Assembly: GCA_019358975.1 (NCBI GenBank)
Contig: JAHHIL010000015.1
Coordinates: forward strand, 1 to 64,000
Source: Trichocoleus desertorum ATA4-8-CV12
GTDB lineage: Bacteria; Cyanobacteriota; Cyanobacteriia; FACHB-46
Direction of reading: 5' to 3'
DNA: 64,000 bases
This document shows, piece by piece, positions 38,936-47,072 of this stretch; the stretch's first letter is position 1; the number at the start of each line of letters is the position of its first letter. The notes beneath the pieces were generated by a model. It searched no databases. It saw only the letters and a list, made by a program, of their open reading frames with translations, and had not been told where the DNA came from. The position numbers and the translations under genes were made by a program.

Positions 38936-38962
38936 GGGCCTATATGCACTTCTAGACATAGC

Positions 38963-38989
38963 AAAAGCCCCTGTATTAAACAGAGGCTT
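38963..38989 (-). terminator. Rho-independent terminator of the GlsB-like gene
   Basis: On the minus strand, AAGCCTCTGT and ACAGGGGCTT form a 10-bp stem (one G-U pair) with a 5-nt loop, followed by TTTT. It lies about 60 bp beyond the stop codon of the GlsB-like gene. Confidence 0.75.
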
Positions 38990-39049
38990 GATTAGCTATC
39001 GATTATTCAAGAAGGTTGTGTCTTCTGATCATTTCAGAACTGAGTGAAT

Positions 39050-39325
39050 TTAGTGAACACTGCTACGGCTAGTGACAGCGTAGTAGATGAACAGAGCCAC
39101 AATTGCACCTAAGACGGAGACCACAATACCACCAATACTCAAGCCAGCAGCTCCTAAGGCCAGGCTCCCCGTGGTTAGGAAGGTATAGAGCGATCCACCC
39201 AAGAATGCACCGATGATTCCTAAGATCATGGTGCCAAGAATGCCACCACCTTGACGGCCAGGATAGATAGCTTTTGCAATAGCACCCGCAATCAAACCTA
39301 ATACGATCCAAGCCAAAATATTCAT
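39050..39325 (-). CDS. GlsB/YeaQ/YmgE family stress membrane protein
   Basis: This is a 91-residue, very hydrophobic protein with three membrane helices and Gly-rich packing motifs: WIVLGLIAGAIAKAIYPGRQ, GGILGTMILGIIGAFLGG, GGIVVSVLGAIVALFIYY. It matches the GlsB/YeaQ/YmgE (transglycosylase-associated) family, whose members are induced by general stress but lack a known reaction. I place the start at ATG 39325, where GAGGA sits eight bases upstream, rather than at the in-frame codon at 39349. A clear terminator follows, so it is a single-gene unit. Confidence 0.88.
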   Translation of the reverse strand: MNILAWIVLGLIAGAIAKAIYPGRQGGGILGTMILGIIGAFLGGSLYTFLTTGSLALGAAGLSIGGIVVSVLGAIVALFIYYAVTSRSSVH

Positions 39326-39543
39326 TGTTATGTCCTCTTCAGTAAACAAGTGTTGTGCAACAAAGCGTTAAAAATCTTTCTTGATTTCGCATTGCGCGTT
39401 CTTATTGCTCTTAGATTAGCGGTTTGGCTAGGGCTGATGGCACTATCAGAAGGCTGAACCCCTGTCATGCTTGAGTGATAGTCTGAGACTGTTGAGGCTC
39501 TACCTATACGTAGAGTGAGTGTGAGTAAAGTGCTTAAAAAGCT

Positions 39544-39987
39544 CTAAGCTTCACCAGAAATTTGACAGGATACTGTGCGATCGCGGGGACCATCCAATTC
39601 AAAAAACAGGATTGATTGGTAAGTGCCCAAAGCCAACTTCCCCTCTACCACTGGAATCACCTCACTCGTGCTCAGAGTCAGGGCCATGAGGTGAGAGTGC
39701 GCATTCAGGGGTTCGTCTTCCGGAATGTTGGGTCGTAAATGCAAATCATTATGCAAGTAGCGATCGCCCACTGGTGCTAATTTTTCGAGATAGGTTTTGA
39801 TGTCTTCTAGCAATCTAGCTTCATATTCGTTAATAGCTAGAGCCGTAGTGGTGTGGCGAGAAAATAATAATACTTGCCCATTTTGAATCGGGGTTTCTGC
39901 TAATAGAGCGGCGATTTGCGGAGTAATGCTGTGGATGTTGATGCCCTGACTGGTTCTTACTTCAATCAGTTTGTGGATGATTGGCAT
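39544..39987 (-). CDS. YjbQ family protein
   Basis: The 147-residue protein of the YjbQ/UPF0047 family folds as a small beta barrel. The metal or phosphate-site residues stand in LLFSRHTTTALAINEYE, DRYLHNDLHLRPNIPEDEPL and NAHSHLMALTLSTSEVIPV, and the C-terminal LGTYQSILFFELDGPRDRTV is standard. A weak thiamine-phosphate synthase activity has been reported for some members, but the cellular function is not settled. The start is ATG 39987 because AAGGAGAG stands just upstream. It is monocistronic. Confidence 0.9.
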   Translation of the reverse strand: MPIIHKLIEVRTSQGINIHSITPQIAALLAETPIQNGQVLLFSRHTTTALAINEYEARLLEDIKTYLEKLAPVGDRYLHNDLHLRPNIPEDEPLNAHSHLMALTLSTSEVIPVVEGKLALGTYQSILFFELDGPRDRTVSCQISGEA

Positions 39988-40107
39988 TTGCTCTCCTTTG
40001 GATGCAACCACTCTATATTGAAGAGGATTGGGGCACGCACACTCTCAGTCCCCTCTAAAGGGTTGATCGATTGTGCTGTAAAGCCTTAGTGACAGGGAGG
40101 AGATAAT

Positions 40108-40770
40108 ATGACCACTGTGAATTTGGAACCAGACGTTTATCAAGGCCAGTTTGGGGAATTTACGATTACGGAGAGCGATCGCCAGGGTGTAGTGATTTAT
40201 CGAGCAGGACTGACAGTGGCGGCTTGTTGTTTCGCGCTTGGGACTGCCTTGGTGCTGCGCTTTGGCGATGAACCAGGAGTTGTGTTGTGGCTAACGCCGC
40301 TCTATGCTGGCTTTTCGCTGGCATTAGCAGTTAGCTTGCTAACCATTCATATCTATCTAGCGCCGCTGCATCGAGCTTTGCAAGCATTCTGGGTCATTGG
40401 CAGCCTCAGTGCGATCGCATTAGCTTTGCGGGCAGAGGAACCGCTGGCTAGTTTTGTTTATAGTCAGCCCCTGAGCTTATTGGGCATTGGCTTCACGTTT
40501 GCGGCTTTGACTGGGATCTTTTTCAAAGAAGCCTTTTGCTTTAATCGCACTGAGACAAAGGTCTTGACCCCACTGATACCGATTCTGCTACTAGGGCATA
40601 TGGTGGGAATTCTGCCACCTCAGGGAGAACAAGTCCTGTTGGCTGTGTGGGCTGCGTTATTTCTGGTGTTCGCCTGTCGCAAAACCATCCAGCCCATTCC
40701 ACCCGATATCGGAGATAAATCTGTCTTTGATTATCTCCATCAGCAGCAGTTGGCAAAAGCCGAAAATTAG
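40108..40770 (+). CDS. DUF2301 family integral membrane protein
   Basis: The 220-residue protein has about six membrane helices (first at about 30-50, last at about 175-192) and a soluble N-terminus (YQGQFGEFTITESDRQGVVI). The cyanobacterial DUF2301 signature is visible in HIYLAPLHRALQAFW and LTGIFFKEAFCFNR. GGAGG lies nine bases before the ATG. Function is unknown. Cyanobacterial and plastid distribution suggests a role in the thylakoid or envelope, but that is inference. It converges with the next small gene. Confidence 0.82.
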   Translation: MTTVNLEPDVYQGQFGEFTITESDRQGVVIYRAGLTVAACCFALGTALVLRFGDEPGVVLWLTPLYAGFSLALAVSLLTIHIYLAPLHRALQAFWVIGSLSAIALALRAEEPLASFVYSQPLSLLGIGFTFAALTGIFFKEAFCFNRTETKVLTPLIPILLLGHMVGILPPQGEQVLLAVWAALFLVFACRKTIQPIPPDIGDKSVFDYLHQQQLAKAEN

Positions 40771-40779
40771 TCTGGCTAG

Positions 40780-41004
40780 TTAAATTTTTTCTTTACGCTC
40801 TGCATCTGCGTCTCTTTGCTGCCCTGGCATCTCTGGCATAACCGCTGGGCTGTTGAGGAGACGTTCGTTATAAACAACGTTGTCATCGGTGATCTGTAAA
40901 TCATCTAAATCGGCATCAACGCCGCTGTCCATCTGCTTAGTGTTGAGGTTGGCCGACTGCTCTGACATATGGCTGGAATTCTGGCGATCGTCTGCGGAGT
41001 TCAT
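40780..41004 (-). CDS. Small acidic hypothetical protein
   Basis: The 74 residues are Asp/Glu/Asn-rich and probably disordered (NTKQMDSGVDADLDDLQITD, DNVVYNERLLNSPAVMPEMP). There is no signal peptide or membrane segment. I chose ATG 41004, preceded by GAGAGG, over the TTG codons upstream at 41028. I do not recognise a family. It is convergent with the DUF2301 gene, with a 9-bp gap, and divergent from the YdcF-like gene. Confidence 0.5.
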   Translation of the reverse strand: MNSADDRQNSSHMSEQSANLNTKQMDSGVDADLDDLQITDDNVVYNERLLNSPAVMPEMPGQQRDADAERKEKI

Positions 41005-41115
41005 AGAACTTAGCCTCTCAAGCAACAACTGATATGCCCAGCGTAATTAGTTGATGGTAATCTACCCCCTATCTGAAGACCTATTCGCCTAATAGTCCTA
41101 ATCAAGCCTGATTTG

Positions 41116-41775
41116 ATGAAGTTCAAAGGTTACTTAATCCAGCGGCGAGAAGTTTGGTTGCCAACGATTCTAGGCTGGGGTGTGATCTTAGGGAGCTTAT
41201 GGCTAGGGCTCACCCTCACGATCGCGAATATCCATCCTTTTCTCGCGGTTACTGCCCCGATTCCAGCCAATATTTTAGTTGTGGAAGGTTGGTTGCCAGA
41301 CTATGCCATAGAAGAGGCGATCGCGGAATATGAGCGTGGCCCATACGAGAAACTCATCACCACAGGTACGCCTTTATCAAGGGGATACTATCTAGCTGAG
41401 TACAAAAACTTTGCGGAACTGACAGCCGCTACCTTTCTAGCCCTAGGATTTGACCCCAACCAATTGGTAGCAGTCCCAACTCCCAAAGTCGAAACAGACC
41501 GCACCTATACTTCAGCCGTCACTTTGCAGCAATGGGTGTCCACATCGGGGTTACGGGTGACAGGCGTAAATCTTTTCACCTTAGGCACTCATGCTCGTCG
41601 TAGTTGGCTGATTTTTCGGCAAGCATTGGCCCCAAGTGTACCTGTAGGTGCGATCGCCGTTGAGCCACGGGCTTATGAGGTAAAGCATTGGTGGCGATCG
41701 AGTGAAGGAGTGCGAACGGTGATCTCTGAAGTCATTGCTTACCTATATGCTCGGCTAGTGAGCTGGAAAAGCTAA
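41116..41775 (+). CDS. YdcF/ElyC/SanA (DUF218)-like membrane protein
   Basis: This 219-residue protein has one N-terminal membrane helix (about 16-38) and a periplasmic Rossmann-like domain. Blocks ANILVVEGWLPDYAIEEAIA, KLITTGTPLSRGYYLAEYKN, ETDRTYTSAVTLQQWVS and NLFTLGTHARRSWLIFRQAL correspond to the DUF218/YdcF fold. ElyC and SanA members affect envelope integrity and peptidoglycan precursor or lipid-carrier metabolism. That role is known for E. coli members and is inference here. The ATG at 41116 is preferred over the preceding TTG codon. Confidence 0.75.
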   Translation: MKFKGYLIQRREVWLPTILGWGVILGSLWLGLTLTIANIHPFLAVTAPIPANILVVEGWLPDYAIEEAIAEYERGPYEKLITTGTPLSRGYYLAEYKNFAELTAATFLALGFDPNQLVAVPTPKVETDRTYTSAVTLQQWVSTSGLRVTGVNLFTLGTHARRSWLIFRQALAPSVPVGAIAVEPRAYEVKHWWRSSEGVRTVISEVIAYLYARLVSWKS

Positions 41776-41876
41776 AACGCCATCCCAGCCAGTAATAGTG
41801 AGGGTTGGCAGCCAGCAAAGTCAGCATTAAGCCAAAATTGGGGCATACTGAGATCCGCTGACTTGAGGGTGAATGA

Positions 41877-43016
41877 TTGGTCTCAGAACGCGCATTGTGG
41901 TTAGCTTGGTCCCGCATTCCAGGTATTGGCCCCATTTTGCTCAAACGGCTGCAACAGCACTTCCAGACTTTAGAAGCCGCTTGGGAAGCAAGCCCTCATG
42001 AGCTGGGGGCGGTGGAAGGCATTGGACCGCAAACCCTAGAAGTGATGGTGGCGGCGCGGGCTAAAATTTATCCAGAGCAGTTGCTGGAAACTCATGAGCG
42101 GGAAAACCCTTGTTTCTGGACTCCCGCCGATCCGGGCTATCCTCACTTGCTACTAGAAATTCCGGACCCACCCCCTGTTCTATATTACAAAGGCCAAGTT
42201 CAGTCGCAGGAGCAACAAGCTACGACACCCGCGATCGCGATTGTGGGCACCCGTGACCCCTCGGAGTACGGGCGGCGCTGGGCGCGTAAACTCAGTTCTT
42301 CTTTAGCCCATCAAAGCTTTACGGTGGTTTCAGGCTTGGCTTACGGTATTGATACTGAAGCCCATCAAAGTTGCCTGGATGTAGGCGGCTATACGATCGC
42401 AGTCTTGGGAACTGGGGTGGATATGGTCTATCCCTGGAAGAACCAGAAACTTTATGACCAAATTGCCGAGCAGGGCTTGCTAGTGAGTGAGTATCCCGCT
42501 GGCACCCAACCCGATCGCAGCCATTTCCCCCGGCGCAACCGCATCATCGCAGGCTTGAGTCGAGCCATTTTGGTGATGGAAGCACCCGGTAAATCTGGCG
42601 CGTTAATTACCGCTCACCTCGCGAACGATTATGGTCGAGATGTTTACGTTTTGCCTGGTTCCCTAGACAATCCTCGCTCTATGGGTTGCTTAAAATTGCT
42701 GAGTGTAGGAGCCCAAGCGATTCTGAGCGAAATTCATCTGCTAGAAATGCTAGGGACAATGCCCCGATTGCAAGTGGTAGAACCAGCACCTCAAAACTCT
42801 CAAGCTGCTTCTAGCAATCCCAGCCATGCTTTAATCCCAGATTTAGCGCCAGAGCTACGAACCGTTTTGCAAGCATTGACGGCTGAGCCTACAACGTTTG
42901 ATGTCATTGTGCAGCAGGTAGGACTAGCAGCCGCAGCAGTCTCCAGTGCGCTATTGCAGTTGGAGTTGTTGGGTTTAGTGTCTCAAGCACCAGGGATGCG
43001 CTACCAGCTTTCCTAA
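41877..43016 (+). CDS. dprA: DNA-processing protein DprA
   Basis: DprA (Smf) binds incoming single-stranded DNA during natural transformation and loads RecA onto it. The 379 residues include an N-terminal SAM/HhH-like region (SRIPGIGPILLKRLQQ, EGIGPQTLEVM), the central Rossmann domain (about 110-300: AIVGTRDPSEYGRRWA, SGLAYGIDTEAHQSCLD, HFPRRNRIIAGLS, KSGALITAHLA) and a C-terminal winged helix (about 320-375). The start appears to be the TTG at 41877, because VSERALWLAWSRIPGIGP aligns with the usual N-terminus of cyanobacterial DprA. It shows that competence genes are kept. The gene converges with the oxidoreductase. Confidence 0.95.
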   Translation: MVSERALWLAWSRIPGIGPILLKRLQQHFQTLEAAWEASPHELGAVEGIGPQTLEVMVAARAKIYPEQLLETHERENPCFWTPADPGYPHLLLEIPDPPPVLYYKGQVQSQEQQATTPAIAIVGTRDPSEYGRRWARKLSSSLAHQSFTVVSGLAYGIDTEAHQSCLDVGGYTIAVLGTGVDMVYPWKNQKLYDQIAEQGLLVSEYPAGTQPDRSHFPRRNRIIAGLSRAILVMEAPGKSGALITAHLANDYGRDVYVLPGSLDNPRSMGCLKLLSVGAQAILSEIHLLEMLGTMPRLQVVEPAPQNSQAASSNPSHALIPDLAPELRTVLQALTAEPTTFDVIVQQVGLAAAAVSSALLQLELLGLVSQAPGMRYQLS

Positions 43017-43028
43017 ACCAACCTGCGC

Positions 43029-44177
43029 TCAACCCGCCAAAAATTCTTCCAGCTCTGGCACTTCTACCCAAGTTCCGGCGCTGTGAGATTGGTGGGTTAA
43101 ATCCATCAATAATTGTGAGTAAACTCCTTCGCGCAAGGAAGGTGCGATCGCGTTTCCTCGGTCTATGCCTTGCACCCAGCGATCGACCACACCCATAAAT
43201 GGGGCAATGCGACCATCTAGGTAAGTTTTAGGAAACTCTAGGCGTTTGGGAATTTCTACTAAGCTCAGGGGTTGTCCGCCTTGACTGGCCCAAAGCTGAA
43301 ATCCATGCACGTAGTCTTTTTGGTTGTTGCTGCCCAAGACTAAAGTGCCGCGATCGCCATACACTTCTAGCCAGTGCCCACGACCTTGATAAGTGACAGA
43401 GCTGAGGCAAACTTGGCAAGGCACACCGTTGGCTAGTTCTAGCATCAGCATGCAAGTGTCATCAGCATCGACGGTTTTGTGTTCTCCGGTACTCGGATCA
43501 GGACGCGCCGGGATGGAGGTGCTGAGTCGAGCAGACAAGCGTTGGATGGGGCTGAACAGCCAAGCGATGTAGTCAAAGGCATGGGAGCCGATCGCACCTA
43601 AGGCACCGCCTCCCTTTTCCCGCTGGGCGTACCAGTTCCAAGGACGAGTAGCATCGGCTCGACTGGAAACCAGCCAATCGATTTTGATCAGGCGAGTCTC
43701 ACCCACGTAACCTTCTGCTAATAGTTCAGCTAAGTGTTGCCAGGCAGGGACACAACGAAACTCAAAATCGAGGGCCGCGATCGCTTGTTTCTTTGCGGCT
43801 AGACGATATAAGTCTTTGGCTTCTGTGGCGGAGAGGGTCGTCGGCTTTTCTAGCAAGATGTGTTTGCCTGCTTGCAACACAGTTTTAGCCATGTCGTAGT
43901 GCAGAAAGGGCGGGGTGGAAATGCTGACTGCTTGGACTTCTGGCAAGGCGGCAATTTCTTCGACACTGCTGCAAGCATAGGGAATCTGGTGGGCTGCGGC
44001 GATCGCTTGAGCTTGAGCTAAATCCCGGTGATACACTGCCACGACTTGCGTGCGATCGTGGGCTTGCAACCCTGGTATGTGAACTTTCTGCCCGAAACCC
44101 GTACCAATGACTGCAACGCCAACTTGTGATCGGGGGCTGGGTTTTGAGGAGTTGGGGTTCACGTTGGGAGAAACCAT
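43029..44177 (-). CDS. Gfo/Idh/MocA family oxidoreductase
   Basis: The 382-residue NAD(P)-dependent dehydrogenase has its Rossmann motif at about 21-30 (VAVIGTGFGQKVHIPG), the family lysine in HILLEKPTTLS (EKP motif), and the C-terminal alpha/beta substrate domain including GGALGAIGSHAFDYIAWLF with the conserved His. Substrates of this family are mostly sugars or inositols; the specific one cannot be read from the sequence. The first 17 residues (NPNSSKPSPRSQ) are extra and probably disordered. It lies between dprA and moeA, each with its own spacer. Confidence 0.9.
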   Translation of the reverse strand: MVSPNVNPNSSKPSPRSQVGVAVIGTGFGQKVHIPGLQAHDRTQVVAVYHRDLAQAQAIAAAHQIPYACSSVEEIAALPEVQAVSISTPPFLHYDMAKTVLQAGKHILLEKPTTLSATEAKDLYRLAAKKQAIAALDFEFRCVPAWQHLAELLAEGYVGETRLIKIDWLVSSRADATRPWNWYAQREKGGGALGAIGSHAFDYIAWLFSPIQRLSARLSTSIPARPDPSTGEHKTVDADDTCMLMLELANGVPCQVCLSSVTYQGRGHWLEVYGDRGTLVLGSNNQKDYVHGFQLWASQGGQPLSLVEIPKRLEFPKTYLDGRIAPFMGVVDRWVQGIDRGNAIAPSLREGVYSQLLMDLTHQSHSAGTWVEVPELEEFLAG

Positions 44178-44395
44178 AGAGAAGGGACTACTGAAAAGGT
44201 TGCAGGGTTTTCTGAAGCAAGGGCTAGTTATTTATAGTACTGGGTGCAGGCGCAGGTCTCTGGGGCGATCGCATCTCTACTAGTAGGTTTGATGCTCTTT
44301 GGCGAATCCGAGCCTTGAGGGCACCTGCCCTCAAACTCCCGCTGAAGGACGGCTGCGTCCTCCAGACCTCCTCCAGACGAGTTTAATTGTATGAA

Positions 44396-44432
44396 GCTCG
44401 AAGTGATTGCTCGAAGTGATTGCTCGAAGTGA
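44396..44432. repeat. 13-bp tandem repeat, nearly three copies
   Basis: GCTCGAAGTGATT occurs at 44396 and 44409 perfectly, and a third copy starts at 44422 and matches for 11 bases. It lies immediately after the moeA stop. Small hairpins precede it (GAGGGCACCTGCCCTC near 44316; GGACGGCTGCGTCC near 44347). Confidence 0.88.
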
Positions 44433-44445
44433 ATTGATTTTTGGT

Positions 44446-45702
44446 TCAATCGACTTGCATTACGAGTACTTCTGCGCCTGCGGCGATCGCGGTTTGGCCG
44501 ACGGGTAAGACGGCTAAGCTATTGGTTTGGGCTAGGTTGATCAAGTTGCCAGAGCTATGGCTGCCTCCGGCAAGGCGAAATTCGTACTCGCCGTTTACGA
44601 GTTGCAGATGGCCCCAGAGATAGCTCTCGCGTTTGCCATCGGAGCGCAGATTCTGGTGGGTGCGGGCTTTAATGAATGTGGGTTCCCAGCCTGACGCTAA
44701 CCCGGAGAGTTTGCGGAGCGCAGGTTGGACGAAACGCCAGAAGGTCACTAGGGCGGAGACGGGGTTTCCGGGTAAGCCAAAGTACAACACAGAACGCGGC
44801 TGGGCTGACTCAGAGATGGCAGTGGCAACTGTCAGAGGCTTTCCTGGCTTCACGGCTACGGCTCGGATGTGAATTTCGGCTCCGAGTGCGGCTAAAATTT
44901 CATCGACGTAGTCGTAGTCCCCCACAGAAACGCCACCGGAGGAAAGCACGACATCCACAGTGGCAATGGCTTGAGCGATCGCTTGCTTCAAGGCTTCTGG
45001 TTCATCTGGGACGACTCCCAACAGTACTGGCTCCGCTCCCATTTGCTTCACAAGGGCTGCTAGAGCGTACTGGTTAGAGTCCACAATTTGCCCAGGTTGC
45101 AGAGGTTGGTCTGGGGCTACCAATTCGCTACCTGTGGATAAAATTGCTACCCGAAGCTGACGATAAACCGTGACTTGAGCGCATTGAGCCGCTGCCAGCA
45201 CCGCAATTTCAGGGGCATTCAGAGAAATACCGGGTTGCAGTAGAGGAGTCCCCGCTTGATAAAAGGCTGCTCGCTGCCGCACAAATGCCTGAAATTCTGG
45301 AGCTTCTAGGATGGTGACGCGATCGCCTTGACGCTGGGTTCGCTCCTGCATGACGACGGTATCGGCTCCCGCTGGCATCATGGCTCCGGTGAGAATGCGA
45401 GCAGCTTGACCGGGTTGTACGAGTTTCTGCGGTTGATATCCGGCGGGAATTTCCTCCACAATCTCTAGTGTCACGGGTTGCTCGGCACTGCACGAGCGCA
45501 CATCAGCAAAGCGAACGGCATAGCCATCCATCGCTGAGTTGTCCCAATGGGGAAAATCAAGCGCACTGGTAACAGGGGCAGCCAAAATCCGACCAGAGGC
45601 ACTCAGCAAATCTAAAACTTCTGTGGTCTGATGAGGATTGTGAGTCGATAACGGACTGACCAAATCGAGAATTAGCGCTTCTGCTTGCTTAACGGGCAGC
45701 AT
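44446..45702 (-). CDS. moeA: Molybdopterin molybdotransferase
   Basis: MoeA inserts molybdate into adenylylated molybdopterin, the last step of molybdenum cofactor synthesis. The 418 residues carry the usual four domains: SALDFPHWDNSAMDGYAVRF near 45-64, ILTGAMMPAGADTVVMQE near 107, the MoaB/MogA-like domain (about 175-320) with ILSTGSEL, DSNQYALAALV, LSSGGVSVGDYDYV, PGKPLTVA and GLPGNPVSALVTF, and a C-terminal beta barrel. Clients in cyanobacteria are typically nitrate reductase and a few other molybdoenzymes; none is in the window. Confidence 0.96.
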   Translation of the reverse strand: MLPVKQAEALILDLVSPLSTHNPHQTTEVLDLLSASGRILAAPVTSALDFPHWDNSAMDGYAVRFADVRSCSAEQPVTLEIVEEIPAGYQPQKLVQPGQAARILTGAMMPAGADTVVMQERTQRQGDRVTILEAPEFQAFVRQRAAFYQAGTPLLQPGISLNAPEIAVLAAAQCAQVTVYRQLRVAILSTGSELVAPDQPLQPGQIVDSNQYALAALVKQMGAEPVLLGVVPDEPEALKQAIAQAIATVDVVLSSGGVSVGDYDYVDEILAALGAEIHIRAVAVKPGKPLTVATAISESAQPRSVLYFGLPGNPVSALVTFWRFVQPALRKLSGLASGWEPTFIKARTHQNLRSDGKRESYLWGHLQLVNGEYEFRLAGGSHSSGNLINLAQTNSLAVLPVGQTAIAAGAEVLVMQVD

Positions 45703-45873
45703 GATCCGAAATTTTTGGAACTTGTTTGCCAGTTTATCGTTCGTTAGCAGTCAGCAGAATAATTCGCTTCAAATACCTAGGCTTGCTCATTCCTCACGCC
45801 GCTCACAAATCCGGATTCAATCAAATCCAAACGCCATCCCCATTCATGCTTCACTCTAAAACGTCCACAATAT

Positions 45874-46422
45874 ATGCGCAGTGACATTGGGGCGACTCGC
45901 CTTCCTAGAGCCCCTATTTGGCGGCGTGCCTCTGCTTTCGGCATTGACTTTTTCTGTGCTTGGTTTATGGGCTCGCTGGTGTTGGGTAGCGGGGCAATGG
46001 TGCAATTATTGCGATCGCTCTTGTTCCTAATTGTTTGGTTGGGAATTCGGGTCTTTTGGTCTTATCGCAACCAGGGACAGAGTTTAGGACGCTGGATTTT
46101 TGATCTCAAGGTGGTCGATTCCAGACTGCTGCGCTCAGCCGATCTACTGGCACTCCTGAAGCGAGAAGGCTATTTAGCATTCAGTGCGCTGTTTTTAGCG
46201 ATCGGGCTGAGTAGCTGGCGGATGATTCGTGAGGGGTGGATTGTTTTACTAGTGGTGCCTTTAGCCTTAGATTTGGGATTGGCGATCGCGGACTCCTTAA
46301 ACCAACAAGCGCTACACGATCGCTTGGCAAGTACCAGTGTGGTTCAAAGTAGCCGAGGTTACTCTTTAGATTTAAAACTAAAGCGTTTACTTGCCGAAGT
46401 GAGCCGTCGTGTGAAAAAATAG
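45874..46422 (+). CDS. RDD family membrane protein
   Basis: The 182 residues form an RDD-domain protein. The name-giving Arg-Asp-Asp pattern is seen in RRASAFGIDFFCAWFMGS (R, D). A second membrane helix is followed by NQGQSLGRWIFDLKVVDSRL, the usual GxSxGK-like loop. A third helix and the segment LADSLNQQALHDRLASTSVV close the domain. A basic tail follows. RDD proteins are small membrane proteins thought to act in transport or ion exchange, and none of that is shown here. It precedes rpmG by 39 bp and may share its transcript. Confidence 0.85.
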   Translation: MRSDIGATRLPRAPIWRRASAFGIDFFCAWFMGSLVLGSGAMVQLLRSLLFLIVWLGIRVFWSYRNQGQSLGRWIFDLKVVDSRLLRSADLLALLKREGYLAFSALFLAIGLSSWRMIREGWIVLLVVPLALDLGLAIADSLNQQALHDRLASTSVVQSSRGYSLDLKLKRLLAEVSRRVKK

Positions 46423-46461
46423 GAGATTGTGTCTAATTCGCATTTTTGAGCTGCTGGAATT

Positions 46462-46650
46462 ATGGCTAAGGGCGTCCGTATCATCATCACGCTAGAGTGC
46501 ACTGAGTGCCGCACAAATGCTGCAAAGCGCTCAGCGGGAGTCTCTCGGTACACCACCACCAAGAACCGTCGCAACACCACTGCCCGGTTAGAACTCAACA
46601 AGTTCTGCACCCACTGCAACAAGCACACGTCTCATAAAGAAATTAAATAG
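46462..46650 (+). CDS. rpmG: 50S ribosomal protein L33
   Basis: These 62 residues match bacterial L33 ([39 protein letters not shown]). Both CxxC pairs are kept (CTEC and CTHC), so this is the zinc-binding C+ form. L33 binds 23S rRNA near the E site. The gene pairs with rpsR, the usual cyanobacterial order rpmG-rpsR. Confidence 0.97.
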   Translation: MAKGVRIIITLECTECRTNAAKRSAGVSRYTTTKNRRNTTARLELNKFCTHCNKHTSHKEIK

Positions 46651-46773
46651 ATTGCGGTCCTAACAATCCTGAAAAGCTAACTTTTCTGAATTCTAGGGCT
46701 GAGTAGTCGCTTGGCTACGAATGGCAATTGACCGACTGTTTTTCTGAAGATTTTCGACTCTTAAACTACTGCT

Positions 46774-46989
46774 ATGACTTACTTCCGCCGTCGCGTTTCT
46801 CCCATCAAGCCCGAAGACCCCATCGATTACAAAGATGTTGACCTGCTTCGGAAGTTCATCACCGAGCGTGGCAAAATTCTGCCTCGTCGGATTACAGGCT
46901 TGACTGCCAAGCAACAGCGCGATCTCACCGTCGCCATTAAGCGGGCTCGCCTGATTGCCTTGCTGCCCTTCGTCAACCAAGAAGGTTAG
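46774..46989 (+). CDS. rpsR: 30S ribosomal protein S18
   Basis: The 71-residue protein has all the S18 signatures: [61 protein letters not shown]18 binds S6 and sits in the platform of the small subunit. The gene is followed by a clear terminator before the RNase II gene. Confidence 0.97.
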   Translation: MTYFRRRVSPIKPEDPIDYKDVDLLRKFITERGKILPRRITGLTAKQQRDLTVAIKRARLIALLPFVNQEG

Positions 46990-46999
46990 AATTACCTCT

Positions 47000-47016
47000 C
47001 CCCTCGGAGGGGTTTT
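47000..47016 (+). terminator. Rho-independent terminator after rpsR
   Basis: Stem CCCCT/AGGGG with loop CGG, followed by TTTT, 10 bp after the rpsR stop. Confidence 0.8.
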
Positions 47017-47072
47017 CTTATCGTTAGCTGATCAGTAAACCGCAAAAGCCACACTAGGGTTAGCAAAAGCTG

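Larger units (their letters stand above)
38339..39049. other. Intergenic region of 700 bp
   Basis: The region contains a tandem repeat and a terminator (listed separately). A possible small minus-strand ORF lies at 38466-38564 (32 residues, MVHLSVRRYDRLSLKPLKAL, with one hydrophobic helix). It has no convincing ribosome-binding site, and I do not claim it is a gene. The rest is featureless. Confidence 0.35.
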
